Shown here in pieces: positions 1 to 13,300 of a stretch of 64,000 nucleotides of DNA. The notes under the pieces were generated by a model. The model had not been told where the DNA came from, searched no databases, and saw nothing but the letters and a program-made list of their open reading frames with translations. Numbering within the stretch: position 1 is the first letter of the stretch; each line of letters starts with the position of its first letter. Location: assembly GCA_905250025.1 (NCBI GenBank), contig CAJNOJ010000021.1, positions 248,001 through 312,000 of the forward strand, read 5' to 3'. The DNA is from Adineta ricciae. Its lineage: Eukaryota; Rotifera; Eurotatoria; Adinetida; Adinetidae. The position numbers were made by a program, and so were the translations under genes.

Positions 1-261
1 CCATCAACTAGTAGCAATACGAATGAATTCGACGAATTGTTACTAAATATTAAAACACTGGTTGATGAGAAATTAGCAACGAAGACTTCCAACGATCCTC
101 ATGTATCTTCATCACCTGAATTGAAAGTACAAAGTCATCGTAAAAACTTATTCTCATTCCACACGAATTCGCTGCAACAAACCTTTATTGGTGATTCCAA
201 TGAAGAACAGCTAGGAACACTACCGATATTTCAATCTAACGGCAGGATCGATTCAAGTTAA
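1..261 (+). CDS. 3' terminal exon of an unidentified gene
   Basis: An open frame runs from the first base to a TAA at 259-261 and gives about 86 residues with no start codon in the window, so it is read as the last exon of a gene that begins to the left. The peptide is hydrophilic and rich in Ser, Asn and Thr, with no recognisable domain, membrane segment or cysteine pattern; it looks like a disordered C-terminal tail. Codon use resembles the other genes here. I do not recognise the protein. It could also be a chance open frame, but one kept open to the window edge, with the serine-rich composition of other tails here, favours a real exon. Confidence 0.45.
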   Translation, partial: PSTSSNTNEFDELLLNIKTLVDEKLATKTSNDPHVSSSPELKVQSHRKNLFSFHTNSLQQTFIGDSNEEQLGTLPIFQSNGRIDSS

Positions 262-1050
262 TTTTCATTCGATTAACTTTGTATACATGCTTATGTTGAA
301 TATTTCTACTAATCTTTAGCAATAATTGAAACAGATGTGCTTAGAATAATTGAAAGTATACATTTGTCGACTAACCATAGTGTAAATTAAGCAAAAAAAA
401 TATTCCTCGTTGAAACTGTTCGAAAGTTTTAAATGCATGATCTTGAACATACTTTGATGAACAACATACTTCAAGATGATGAGGTAAAAATTGAATTTAC
501 ACCTTGTTAAATTTTTAATCAAAAATTTCTTCGCACTTCAAACCAACGAATAATATTTGCAACAAATAGTCAAAATGTATATGCATATAATGGTCTCTCG
601 TTGTTAGTACAAACCATGTAAGAAAAAAATAGGCATGTCCTTTTTTGCTCTGACGTATAAAAAAAAAGAACATCAAAGAGCACAAGACTGTTGTTTCTTC
701 TTCCGTGTTCGGTAAGAGCCAATAATTATTATTCTTCTCATCGAGCAGTACTATATATAGGTCGTCAGTGCGAACAGAAAGGAGAAAAAAAAGCGTACAC
801 AGGATCATGATTCAGCGAGTAAAGATGAGCTTCTTTTAACACATTCATCGTGTGCATATGTCTGTACGTATAGAAGAGTCCGCTTGCAGTAAAATTTGAC
901 TAGGCAAAAAAAGAGAGGAAAAAAAAGTGAAGAACGAAATAAGAGCACGGGATATAGACATATGTTGACTCAACTATTCATTCAATTGACGAAGTACTAT
1001 AGCAAGCAATCAGTGCTTTTTAGATAAAAAAAATCGACGACGAGCTTTGT
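262..1050. other. intergenic, no gene seen
   Basis: AT-rich sequence with short A and T runs. Small open frames on the minus strand (316-522, 515-808) have low-complexity, Phe/Leu-rich translations and no splice-compatible continuation, so no gene is called. It must hold the 3' UTR of the gene ending at 261 and the promoter of the gene starting at 1051. Confidence 0.5.
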
Positions 1051-1660
1051 ATGGCTTTCAATAAAAAGCAACAAATTCGTGGTATACGAATTCTTCTTAC
1101 TGTTTTCTATGGTTTTCTTCTATCAAGCACACTATTCCGTTATGTTATTCATGGAATTGTCGAAACGATACGGCGACCTACTAATCCGTATGCAATTACA
1201 ATGATCGTTATTGGAGGTTTAATCCTCATCTCAATTTTTCTCGCTACTTACGCAACCTGGTAAGTCGAATGATTTTTCAGTGCTTGTATTCAAAATAGTT
1301 TTTCCACTTAGGTTCGATAATACTGCAATATTATTAGTTTCGGGAGTCGTACTTATATTTGTATTCGTTCTGACATTAGTATTCGGTATCATACGTATTG
1401 TTAAAACCGCGCCAAATCGTGTGACAACCTCAACACAAGCTTCAGCTGTCTTGACCAATTCACCCGAAGGGGAAAATTTCGCAACGTCGACAATAGCCAA
1501 TGAGTTTCAAAGCAGTTCGGATACTTACGCTCTAGCTGAAGACATAACAAAGTTAATCATTGAATTAATTTTTACACTTTTTGCAATTTTGGCTACATTT
1601 GCTCTATTTCGTTATGTCAAAGCAAAGTATGCTTCTGTACCAACACGTGAAACATCATAA
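1051..1660 (+). CDS. small four-helix membrane protein, unknown
   Basis: Two exons, 1051-1259 and 1312-1660, are separated by a 52-nt intron (donor GTAAGT at 1260, acceptor ending TTAG at 1311) that rejoins the Trp codon TG|G in phase. The product is 185 residues. Hydrophobic stretches suggest four membrane helices at about residues 10-32, 46-68, 73-96 and 153-174. Helices 2 and 3 are almost contiguous, and a polar Ser/Thr-rich loop of about 50 residues precedes helix 4. The N-terminus is basic (Lys-Lys, Arg) and no cleavable signal peptide is obvious. I do not recognise a family; the layout resembles small tetraspan proteins, but no tetraspanin or claudin cysteine motif is visible. The intron and in-phase join make this a real gene; the function is unknown. 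Confidence 0.7.
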
Positions 1661-1857
1661 ACTAGACTTTTTGTTTGTATATATATAAACAGGCTGGATT
1701 GTATCAAGAAAATCTTTTCTTAGTTATTCACATTTATATATTATTCATTAGAAATAGATTGACTAAATAACCCTTTTCATCCTCCGCTCGTAATTTTCCA
1801 ACGCTTTGTCATCCAAGGTATTCGTATCACTATATTAAAATGTACAGATGAAAGCAA

Positions 1858-4486
1858 TTATTTTGTCCGATGTTTTTTATCAGCATTCGCTACTTGTGTA
1901 TGTAAATCTTTTGCTAAATTGTTGATCACATGATCCATTCGTTTGTGAATATGTTCGATCGATTGAATACGTTTGATTTCAGTTGCACGTTTATCTTTCT
2001 TTACCATTAATTGACTAATGCGTTCATTGAGACGAACATGTCGAAGGTTATGCGTGAACGAATGAATCAAATTCGACCAAAGTGGTATCGTTGGAGTGTA
2101 ATCTTTCAGCAGAAGGCTCAACCACTTCCAGTTACCTTTGATTTTCTTCAGTGTACTACGATCAGAGACTGTCAACGTGTCCCATATCGATAAGAGCGTC
2201 GACTTCGACTTATTATTTTCATTGAAGATTCGTCGTAGGTCATTTTCATACGGTGACATATATCGATTGCTTTCATTGGTGATTATCTTGAAGAGAAATC
2301 GATTTAAACAAGTTTTATCAGTAGTAAACTTACATTTTTCGTGTAAAAATGATCATTTTGTAAGTCAGATAAGTCAATGATGGTCTCAGGAGAATCATTA
2401 TCATCATCAACATCATTTTCTTCTTGTTGATTGACATTCGCATCGTGATAAATCACGTCCATTAGATGTTTGATTTCAGTATCATTTTCCATTTGTGCTA
2501 CTTTAGCACACAGATCTTCGTAAGCTTTTAACGAAACGAAATTTGTTCCCCAATTGAGAAATATTTCACATATCAACCACCAATTTTGTTTCATTTCATC
2601 CCATGTCGATGTGTATAGCAACAAAAAGCTCGACCATAGTGCTAGTTGACGGAGTTCAACCGAAACATGTTTATTCACAAGTATACGAAAATGAAATAGA
2701 ATCGTTGTTGGACTAACGCGTAACACAATTCGATTCGAATGTTCTTGTAATGTAGGGTAATCGTCTTTTGACGAGATTGCTTGATAAGTTCGTGCGATAT
2801 ACTAAACAGAATTGAAAGATAAAGCAATTGTCTGTGCAAGAGCATACTTCTTTGAATGTTTCGTTGTTGAAGAATTGCAAAAGAGTGTTGTTCAACGGTG
2901 TTTCTTGATGATCATCGACTAGTAAGACGAACGGTCGAGGTAGAGAATAAGTTCCCGATAACGAAGGCAATGATGATTTGTATAGATATTCATGATCGAA
3001 ACGAAAACGCTCCAGCCATGATTTGATCGAATAATTTTGTGCAACTGTATCGCTGGTGTCTTCAGTATAAGTGATGGTGATCGGAATAAATGATGTATCA
3101 TCGAGATTACTAAGCATCAATTCAAAATAGAAGTACTTTCTTTCTCCATGCTAACCGAAGAGTCAAGGAAATGAACTGAACATTTGAAAACACGGAATTA
3201 CCTCTACACTGTTCGCTATTACATATGCAATAGGATGCCGTGATGAATCAGAAGTTATAGAAGAATTCGTATGACCAGAGCCACAAGCGATATCATTGTT
3301 GAAGATAAATGCTACAAAGTGATACATATAATGCGTTCTTTTCTTTCTAAATCTAGAATCTTACTAGGACGGTTGGCATTACTACCACTGTCTTGCTGCA
3401 TCGTTGTCACAGGTGTACTGAGTGCTTCCTTCGTCAAAACGGAATGATAATAACGTATTGAATTTTCGGTATGAATAACAAGGTAAAATGGTTTGATTGA
3501 AATGTGTTGCAGAGCACCTGGTAACAGATTTGTCGGATCAATATCTTGTTGCAACATAACTGTCAATTGCATCAGCTGACAACACATGGAAAGAAAACGC
3601 TTGGCTGGTGACATTAACGATGGATCCTCGAGATCACTCATGGTCAAATTGAATTCATTTGAAACTACATTTGTTACATTGGTCTCAGTACATGTGTCAT
3701 TCCATTGTCGAATAGCTGCACCTGCTGATTTACAATGACGTCGGACAATGTTTCTTGAAGGGGTTCTCTTTGCTTTTAGTTTAGTTTGATTCGATGAACG
3801 ATTTGGACACGCGATGCGTTTGGCATTTCGATGATCAACAATATTTCCTTGAGCAAAACGTGAACACAATAAGCTTCTTCCATTTTCTTTAACTGTTATA
3901 ACACAATTAAACGGACAATCACGTCCGTGACAGTAGAAATATGCTCGTAATAGATAACCACGAACCGTATCTAAACGTCGACCGTAGTTTTTACTCGAAG
4001 CACATATTCCACAATGTGGATTATACTCTCTAATGAAGGGCAGAACTATTGTTAACCATTCCATATCACGATGTTGAATAGGTGTACCATCAAACGATGA
4101 AACAGGATGAAAATTATCATTTGGTAAGTAAACATCAGCATTAACTAATGCAGACAGATTTGATCGAGATACTCTTCGTTCGTATTCCTTTTCACAACTG
4201 ACACGACGCATCTCCAACAACCGATCGACATCTTCTTGCGGAATGAAGAATTGAACTACAGAACACAAAGAGTAAAATCATGTGTTTTTCTCCGCTCGAA
4301 AAACTGAACAAACAACAGAGTATGTCAAATGAATCCACGCTTATCATCGAATAAGACCCACTTACACGTTGTTGGCAGAATCACTCGTATTGGTTTGGGT
4401 ACCTTGCTGTCAAGTTTCTTTGAAAGCGAAGATGCCAGTGATCTTGTTAAATCTGTCTCTATTTCAATTTCATCATCAATATCCAT
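1858..4486 (-). CDS. six-exon protein, possible domesticated transposase
   Basis: Exons 4486-4366, 4255-3365, 3311-3202, 3150-2848, 2801-2334 and 2286-1858 join in phase to give 773 residues. All five introns are 46-110 nt with GT-AG ends. The N-terminal third (about residues 85-190) is Cys/His-rich, with a CGIC pair, CHGRDCPFNC, a following Cys, an H and ACPN, suggesting a zinc-binding DNA-type module. The middle (about 345-530) has the texture of a DDE-type transposase core: a 'HPIAYVIANS' strand, a basic linker, then an acidic 'FVLLVDD' strand followed by 'FFNNETF', a Tyr/Ile-rich helix and a strand ending in a His. The C-terminal third is acidic, then basic and helical. No inverted repeats were seen and the gene has many introns, so if transposase-derived it is a host gene now. 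The family assignment is inference from pattern only. Confidence 0.6.
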
Positions 4487-5105
4487 CTGAAACAGTCTCA
4501 TATCTCATCGTGTGTTCGTTTTGGTATGTTCTCTCGTCTTGGCAGTAGAAAACAACTGATTGTCTGTGAACTAAACAAATTTATTTCATGTTTAGACATA
4601 CATATATCTATATATGTATTTCTATAGACATCAAAAAGCCAATGACTGCAATACACACAGTTAAACCAGAAAGAAAAGTGAAACAAACGGTCGTAATATG
4701 TCAATCGAAAAAAAAACGAACGATACTGAAAAAGAAGAATGAGAAAAAAAAATGAAGAGACCAAACGAGAACGAGAATAACACACAAGAGAAGAAAAAGT
4801 AGAACATACACGCAGAGTGATATATATATGTCAAAAATTCCGGTTTGTTTTCAAATAATCTGCAATCTATCTACACACAGATATATATATATATATAGAG
4901 TGGGATAGTATAAAACAAAAACTAAATAAATGAACAAAGATAGCCACACATATAAAGACGCGCGTATTGATTTTTGTCTTTTTCATATCGTAATCAAAAT
5001 AAAGAGGCGGAACAACAGAGAGAGAATTTTCAATTAATATGTATATATGTATAGAGATAATGTGCAAAGTACAGATTTCGAAAAAAAAAAGAAGGCTCGA
5101 TTTCT
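4487..5105. other. intergenic, no gene seen
   Basis: Low-complexity AT-rich DNA with short TA-repeat runs (about 4600-4620 and 4880-4900) and A-rich tracts. It lies between the head of the gene ending at 4486 and the 3' end of the zinc-finger gene at 5106, so it should hold a promoter and a 3' UTR. Open frames here translate to Phe/Tyr/Ser-rich peptides without splice support. Confidence 0.5.
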
Positions 5106-6263
5106 TCAAATTTGCTGTTGAATCATTCGTTTTAAATCTAAAGAAAAGAAATCTTTTAGAATAGATTTGAGTTTGGGGAATAGAAAACATACGAGCAAAT
5201 TGTACGGAACATGCGTGTAAACTATCACGAGCTAAGTCGAGTTGTTTTTGTAAAAGTATTGAAGTCGTTTGTAAGTGTTGATTAAGAAAATTCATCTCAT
5301 TGCCCATCATTTGTAATACTTTTGAAAGCTAGAAGAAATACGAAAGAATAAGGCGAACGTTTCATTTGCATTTCAACTTACATCATCGGAGCTTTCTTCT
5401 ACATGTTGTACAGGAACATTCTGTTGAGGAAATATCCCTGATGCTGCAGTTTTAATAATTGTTTGCGGCTGTAACTGAAGCTGTTGTTGTTGTTGTTGTT
5501 GCTGCTGCTGCTGTTTGTTTCGATTTTTCTTATTCGATTTGCCTGATGAAGCATGTGCTCCTTGCGATGGTTTCGCTCCATCCATTAGGTCCATACGAGA
5601 TTTTTTATTAGGTGATAGAGGTCCGTTCATGATTTGTCCAGTATGATCTTCTCCGGGACGTGCCCGTTTGTTTGATGTTGGCGAAGAGAAATGTGCAATA
5701 GGATTTGTTATTTGATGGTTAAGGAGGATATTTTCTGGTAGTGTAACGGCAAATTGCTGATTTGAATCGTGCTCTTGTTTGAAAAGAAGATTTTCAATTT
5801 CATTATTTGTATTCGTATGTGATGTCGTTAGACCATTGACAAGAACGTTTGATGATGCTTGACGGTTTGGTGTTGTACCCGTTGGATTATTGGCTGACTC
5901 GGTCATTCGACGTTTTTCTAAACGTGCCATACGCAACAATGGTTTGCGATCAACAGGTGATGCGATCCGATGAGTTTTACGCAGATGATCACTTAGATTA
6001 ACTACCCACGTGTCACAATTCGGACACCGTAGTCGGGTTTCATAATCGTTTGGATGTGTCTGATGATTATTTTGTACTTCATCATTCGACGATGAGCGTT
6101 GCTGTTGCGAATTTGATTGAGATTGAGACGACGATGCGATTGACTGCTGTTGTAACGTCGATTGTTCATCCAGTTGATTATTATTTGGTTGAAATGTAAA
6201 CGTAGTTGGTAGTGATGTTGCCAACGGTGCGTCAGGCATGAGTGATTGAGAAAAATGAACCAT
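5106..6263 (-). CDS. polyglutamine protein with a single zinc finger
   Basis: Three exons (6263-5382, 5328-5193, 5137-5106) give about 349 residues. A Cys2-His2-like finger lies near residues 105-128 (CPNC, then HLRKTH). The rest is disordered and rich in Gln, Ser and Asn, with basic nuclear-type clusters (KKNRNK, KKSR). A run of eleven Gln codons lies at 5481-5513. The last two exons encode an amphipathic helical tail rich in Leu and Gln, probably a coiled coil. The frame is open upstream to 6374, but a pyrimidine tract ending in TTCAG near 6308 looks like a splice acceptor, so the ATG at 6263 is preferred; that choice is uncertain. Single finger plus Q-rich regions suggests a nuclear regulatory protein; no specific family was recognised. 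Confidence 0.6.
5481..5513 (-). repeat. CAA/CAG polyglutamine tract
   Basis: Uninterrupted run of Gln codons on the minus strand, split into a CAG block and a CAA block, coding eleven glutamines inside the zinc-finger gene. Such tracts vary in length between alleles. Confidence 0.9.
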
Positions 6264-7306
6264 CCTTTTTTTTCCGTCTTCTTTTAATTTTCCATAAAAA
6301 TAATCTGAATTGAGATAAGAAAGAAGAAAGTTTTCCTTCAGAGAAGTTCCAACAATGAATTCCATCAGACTCATTACATCAGATGTTAATCATGACAATG
6401 ATATGTTCAACATCAGGGGTATGTTTTCCATCATCGGAATATCATTGCGAAATTTAGAGAGAGGGAGAAAAATAACCTTGAGATTTAGTCTCTTTGCTTT
6501 TCTTTTCTTTTTCTTTCGATTTAGAAAATTTCAAATAAATCACTATAAGTAAGTGTCACCGAACGATATATTCGGATGAATGGCTATTAACAGCAGAAAA
6601 GTCATTGATATTTAACAACAAACAACAACAGCGAGAAGTTTTTTTTTAGCCATGAATATATTTGCCTTCATTTTGAAGAGTCTCTTTCTTTTGTATAACA
6701 AAATCAATTTTTCAAAAAATTTCTTTTCGATCGGAAATCTTCCTTTTCCAAATTTAAATAATGAAAGAAAATTTATTTTTATATATTGCTATTAAAAATA
6801 AAATTCACGAAATATAGATGTCGCTAGAGAGTGCCTGTATGAGGAATATCTCTTCTCAGAAATGTACGTACGCGGACGAGTTTTGCATTGTGTTATCCTT
6901 CGACAGGAACAGGGGAAATTTGAACTGTGCTCTATCAGATACCAACATGCAAACGTAACAGACCATGACCGAAATGATCGCTACACGATATCAGATAGTC
7001 TTTTTTGTGACTTTTTCTCTTTTCTCCTCGCACCTTGTATCTCGTTCGCTTTACAGACCGTGACAAACTTCGTTTCGAATGTGAAATTGATCGTGTTCAT
7101 TACTCAAATAGATACCGATAACATCCTAGGTACATGAATTTGTCACTATGCAAAAGATTTTGCCGTTCTTTTATATTTATTTACACACAAATATATTTGG
7201 AAAATGTCCATTAATTTCATATTTTTCTTGTATAGATGAAAAAAAAAACAGATCATACAAAAGAAAAATTGTTAGAAAAAAAACCCCTAGAACTGAAATA
7301 GCTCGT
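6264..7306. other. intergenic, no gene seen
   Basis: AT-rich. It separates the 5' side of the zinc-finger gene from the 3' end of the HECT ligase. Plus-strand open frames at 6862-7137 and 7148-7387 have no recognisable content and no splice partners; the second runs antisense into the HECT gene terminus. Confidence 0.5.
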
Positions 7307-10300
7307 TCAATTGAAATAGAAACCTCGTTCTTTGCACGCTGTCATCAGACGAAGTTTAAGTATTTCTTCACTTGTATAGTCAGGTAGTTTTAAATAATGA
7401 TAGCAAGTATTCACTGATGGATACGAATTATCGTCAGCTTCAACTTTACGCGCAACAGACAAACGTGGACGAAGATTAGCCAAACCTCCAGGTGGTAACG
7501 ACGAACAACCGGTGATAAACTGAACTACAGATTTGCGTTCGAGACCATCAAGTGCTAACATAACATTGAGAAACTTGGTAAAGCCCGGACTAAATACCGA
7601 CACGAGAATACACGTTGTATTTGTTAATTATGTACAACAAAACAAACCTTTCTCTTGTGAAACCGTGACTAGGTTCGATATATGTTAATAAATCATCTAA
7701 TATCCATGATGGCCATTGATTACCACAGAGAACTAGTTGCAATTCTTGTGGATTGAAACATTGTAAATGTTCAAGTGAAAACACTTGATTGAATCCATCT
7801 GAAAAATCTCAATTCAGTGTCGAAATAGAAATGAGCAATGATTGAACATACTTCGAAATGCGTCCATTTGACGACGAATGCCATCCCGGAAAATGAATTG
7901 TAATGACTGATTGACATATTGTTCCAAATTATCGATGGTGACATCCTGAAAATGGAAATTATGAAAGAAAAAACTATCGAAGATTCACTTACGACATGTG
8001 CTCCGTTTGGAATTAATTCTACTGATTGATAACCATATGTATTCGATGGTGGCAAGTAAACAAATGTTAAACTAGGTAAATTCAAGAATGAAATGTGAAA
8101 GTCAGAATGCAAGACTAATGACAAACCAGAGATGTTCGATTTCCATTGGTTCGTGTGTCTCATTTTCAATTTTCAATGATTGACATTGAGTTTTTCTTTG
8201 TTCAATCGTTAAACTTTCATCATTTATGATCTGGTTTCGTTTAGCGAGTAATTCAATCAATTTTTCAAAGAATTTTCCTCGTGATGGTTCGATCAATATC
8301 AAATCGTTTATATCCAAAATACCATCGTACCAAATGTCTTCCATTTTCGATTTCGTACACAATAATTTCAAAAACGATATCGACAGCGGCATATCAATCA
8401 GATATTTATCTAGTAAACACTTGGCAAAGTAGATTCCCATTAAGGAAAAGTAATTGCAAATCTCATCCAGTTTGGCATTGTCCTGAGCATACGGAGCTGG
8501 AAAGAGACCTTCCAATTTCCGGACATAATCCGTTTGATGTGAATCGTGATCGTCGTGTGTCCACCAGAGACCTAGTTGATATTTTTGTAATTCATTGGCG
8601 ATCAATGCGTAGAATTCCAATGTTGGACCATCGCCAGTGCCTTCTTCGTTGAGGAATTGTATTTCTAATTTTGATTTAGACTTGGCATGGTAATGGAAGA
8701 GATTCACAGCATCGCGAAGAATATTTTCTCGGTCGATACCAACAGCCCGATCGATTTTCAGACGGCCAAAGCGAAAATCATGTGGAGAAATCTCGTTTAA
8801 TACACGCGAACGTGAATGTGAACTACTTCGAACTGTCCGAATCAATTCTTCCCGTCGTTCTTGCAACCAGACGATCGAACGTGATGTTCCAAAGCTTGTC
8901 GTACGGAAGTATAGTTGTCGAGTTTCAAAAGGATAAAGAAATTTATACGAATGAGTTAACCATGATGTCCAAGACGGTAAACTCAACGATGCAATGAGAA
9001 TGGAATCTTGGATTTGCTGTAATAGTTTATTGTTTAACTTTTTTGAATTGAAATAGCCGTCGACGGAGATCGATTCGTCATGATGAGGATGTGTTTGAAG
9101 ATAGTTTGTGGAAAGATAGTATAATTGGCGAAGAAGTTTGAGAATATCTTCGATGGTACAAACATCATTGGAAGAATCCGATAGATTGAAGTTGTTGATT
9201 AACGAACTCTAGAATGAATCGCAGTTTTTGGAATGAATTCGAGAAGAAAAGAAATTTTACGTTAGATTTCGATTGTGCCGATGATTTTTCTGTATAAACG
9301 ATTCTAAACATGAAAACACAGATTAGTCCATCGAAAGGTAAAGCACGTGACTTTTACGTATATGTTGGTTCGAATATTCGTTTGATGCGTTCGTATCGTT
9401 GTGAAGACGGAAAGGGTTCAATCAATTGTTGAACATATTTGAAGATAGTGGCATCCATATCGCTCATTTCGATTTCGATTTCTTTCAACTAAGATAGACG
9501 GTTTCGTACGTTAGACTATTCGAATGTAAAAATACGCACTCCTGAGACATGAGGCGATGGTCCACGAATAAAAAGAGTCATGTTTGCCGCAGCAAGTGCA
9601 TCCGTGTTTGATATGCGTTTTGTTGATGTTGCTAAACAAGGAGTTGGAATGAGATTTCAATGTTTCGATCATTTACCTTCTTTGGGCGACACCGATGTTG
9701 GCACGGGGATATCCTGTGTCGCATTGATGTTTGTTCTACCTGGTCGACCATCAAATGCCGGAAGTAAAACTAAAGAGTCGAGTAGATTTAAAAAAGAACT
9801 TGGTGAAAATTCTCACCAGAAAATTGTCTTTTTAATACGAAATTTTCGTCCCAATTACGATGCGTAAGTTCCTGTTGTTGACCATGAAGATGTGCTTGTA
9901 ATTCTTCATTATATTCTTCTTCCTACAAGCGAAGTTTTGGCTAGTTTTCCTTCGATTCTCTCGTTTCTGCTTACTTCCTCTTGTTGTTCTTCATCTTCAT
10001 CATCATCACCTTCAACTGGCGCATCGATTTGCTCCGTTGTTGATTTCAATCGTTTCAGTAATGTATATTCGTAATCTTCATCGTCAGTTGTTGTTTCGTC
10101 CGTCTGTTTTTGTTGTGGATCAGACGTATTTGTCAGTTCTTCAGTTGGATTGGTTTCATCATCAATAATGGGAATGTTGGCCACATTCGCCGTTGATGGT
10201 GTCGCAACATTCAAATCAAGCGAACTTTCGGACGCTGTAAAGATATTCAACGACGTACTGGAAACATTAGGTACATTAGCATTAAGATCGTTTTCTAATC

Positions 10301-13300
10301 TGTAAATCAGGTAGACAGAAGATTATTGATAGAAAAGCGATGATTGAAAAGTATTAAGACACATACGATATGATTTGTTGTTCAGAAGATTCACTAGTAG
10401 TATTTTTCTTGTTGTTTTCTTCATTAGTCGCAGATAAAAGTTCAACTAGAATAGAATGAATTGTTGTATATTGATCGCCGATGTCATTCTATTCTTCTTT
10501 TTATGTCCTTGATAGTCGACCTATTCGGCAATGTTTACTCATCGTTAGCCTTGCACAGTGAAAAGCAACAACCTTGTGTCACCAACTCTCTCAAGTACAG
10601 ACAGAACAATCGATTGAATGATAACTACTCCTTGTATTTTGATAGAAATACAATCCATTTATTACCTGATTCCGGTGTACTGCTTATTGATTGCATTGCT
10701 GCACGGCTTTCATTTGTTTTATCGTTTGTTTCTTCTGAAAGGCAAATTCGAGGACTATTCGAAGTCAATAAGAAACCTACTAACCTTTTGAAATAACAAT
10801 TGTCTCATCTTTAAGCTCAGTGAAACGCATCCATTCAGGTTCATTTGTCATATCATTTTGAACAGGTGCAAGAAAGTCTTCAAATGACGTCGATTCAATT
10901 TGTGGTTGACTAACCAGTGCATCATATTGTCGCGCGATCTGATCACAAAATCCTTGCATTAACTAAACATACACAAAGGTAAGCTAACAGTAAAAGATTC
11001 TTCTACTCACATGAACAACTTGATCTGCTGCTCGAGTCGATGATACTAGATTGTCAGCACTGGATGCTTGTTCAGTTGTTGAAACTGAAAATGTCGATGC
11101 ACCGTTGCTAATATCCGGTGTCGATGCACTTTTGCGTTGTGAAATTATGTTTAATATACTATTATTGCTAGTATTCGGTACTGTATCTTCTGTTAAACGC
11201 GAGAGTGTCTCTTCAATCACTAGTCGTAAACGCTCAGGATCATCGGATTCTAATGCTGCAAAATGATAAATCAGTTTCTATGAATAATATGCGAGAACTA
11301 GTTACCAGTGGATATGTCTGCAGGAATAGATGAAAGATCGAATAGCATCTGATCAAGTGCTGCTTGTGCTGGTCGATTCTCGCTGGTCGAGTTCGAATTT
11401 TCCGACGTGTTCATACTGGCTAAACGCCGGAGAATATGAGATTGCATTTTATTCATGCGTGCTGTTGTAACTGATGTTGAATAGGAGTGATTGTAAGGTG
11501 GATTTTGTCGGGTGTTCGTCGAACGATTTCGGTCATCAGTGCGGCAAGAACGTGAACGATGTAATTCAGGTTCTTGAATAGAACAACGAAAAGAATGATA
11601 AACTTATCACATCTGAAAACTTACTCGAACGAATGTCCACAACTGAAAGTACTTCCCCATAGACTTCGAATCCAGCGATACAGACAGGATGTCGACCGGA
11701 TTTCTGATGAATACGGATATACCGAAAACCGTTGGAACTTTCAAAGGGATTTTTGATCATCCATGTTGCTGTTGGAGAACTCGATTCACCTACTAACGTG
11801 GTTTCACATGGTGAAAAGTGTACTGTTTCTTTCGAGATTTGAAACGATAAAGTTTTCGTCCAATGAGCAAAACCACCAGTGGCATGTCTCAATGTGAAAT
11901 GCGTTGGAATGACCATCAAACCTAAATCAATCAGTATCCAACTATAACCAGAATTTGTACCTTCACTATCATCTGCCGGTGGCGAATGAGAAATTACATC
12001 GGACAATTGTTGTGATGCGCGATTACTGTCCGAACACGACACCGCAACAAGTCCACTGGAACATGGATTCGTGTAATCCGAAGTTGTTTTTCCGTTAGTA
12101 CCAATCCAGTATAAGATTCCGTTTTGATCGAAATCATTTGTATACGTAAATGTAGCTAGCGAGTTTGATTTAAATTGTTTCACAAATTCTAATTGATTAT
12201 GTGGATGATCGTACCACTGTTTAGAAACCTGAAAAATACAATGGTCAATTTATTATCAATAGGTAAAAATGAAAATTACCATTGATGCAAGGAAATTTTT
12301 CAATTGTCCAACTGTTGTCAATGGTTCGATTTTCAAGAATTTGCCTGATCGATCAGTGAACAGTTGTAATTCACTTTTATATTGAATTTGCAGACGAAAA
12401 CGTTTGGAAAATGTTTGTACACCATAATTAAATGGTGCGTCATACAAGAACAATGGCAATTTTTCAATTGATTCTAAGATTGAAATTAATTTTCGGATAA
12501 GACTTTGAAATGCTTGTGGTTGATCATCGGTAAGAAAGACTGAACAGAATAATTTCGCTCGTTCATAGACTTGACCGTGTGATGAGAGATGATTGTTCTG
12601 ATCGAGTAAACCATGAAAAATTTCCAATAATGTCGAGACAAGACCCGACGAGGACAATTCATAAGTCGATAGACTTGTTCTATCCAAAAGAAAACCTTTT
12701 AGTTTCTCAAAAAGACTTCGTAGATTCGTTGACGAATTCGAATTCAGCTCATTGTTTAAATCTTTGACAATCGATTGAAGTTCGAGCAAAATCGAACGTG
12801 TGTAATTTGTTGGCGAGAATGTTTTCAGATATTCATTGTAAATAAATAGCGCAATTTCCGACGTGCGTTGTTTGTTCTGTTCCGGTTTGCCTTTCTTAAG
12901 ACCAGCAGCGATTGTGGAGCTGTTCGATGAAGTCAAAGATTCAATTGTTGACCAAGGATTCGAAAAATCATTTGGTAACGGCATCTCACCACTATGTGTA
13001 TGACGAATGCCGCGATTTGATTCGAAAATAAAACCGGATTGATCGTGTTCAAGAATCGTTACTTGCTCACCTTCAACATTATGAATTCGAAGTTGTGTCG
13101 CTCCATCGCACTGCAATGTCCAGTTTCCAACAGTAATAATCGTTTCGTTATTTGTATTCGACGTGAAAATCGTGCGTGCAACGATCATCTGTTGTTTATC
13201 GGTGTCTCGTTCTTGGTCAGTACCTTCGAACACCTGTTGTTTTATTCGCTGAAACTTATCGAGAAAGTCATGACGATTTTCTTCGGTGTCGACATTGGTT

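Noticed and set aside
6862-7137. Plus-strand frame of 91 codons
   Set aside because: No domain, no introns and unlike the coding composition of neighbours; likely chance.
10461-10796. Plus-strand frame inside the HECTD1 gene
   Set aside because: Lies over the longest HECTD1 intron (10665-10446) and adjacent exons, with no recognisable protein or splice partner.
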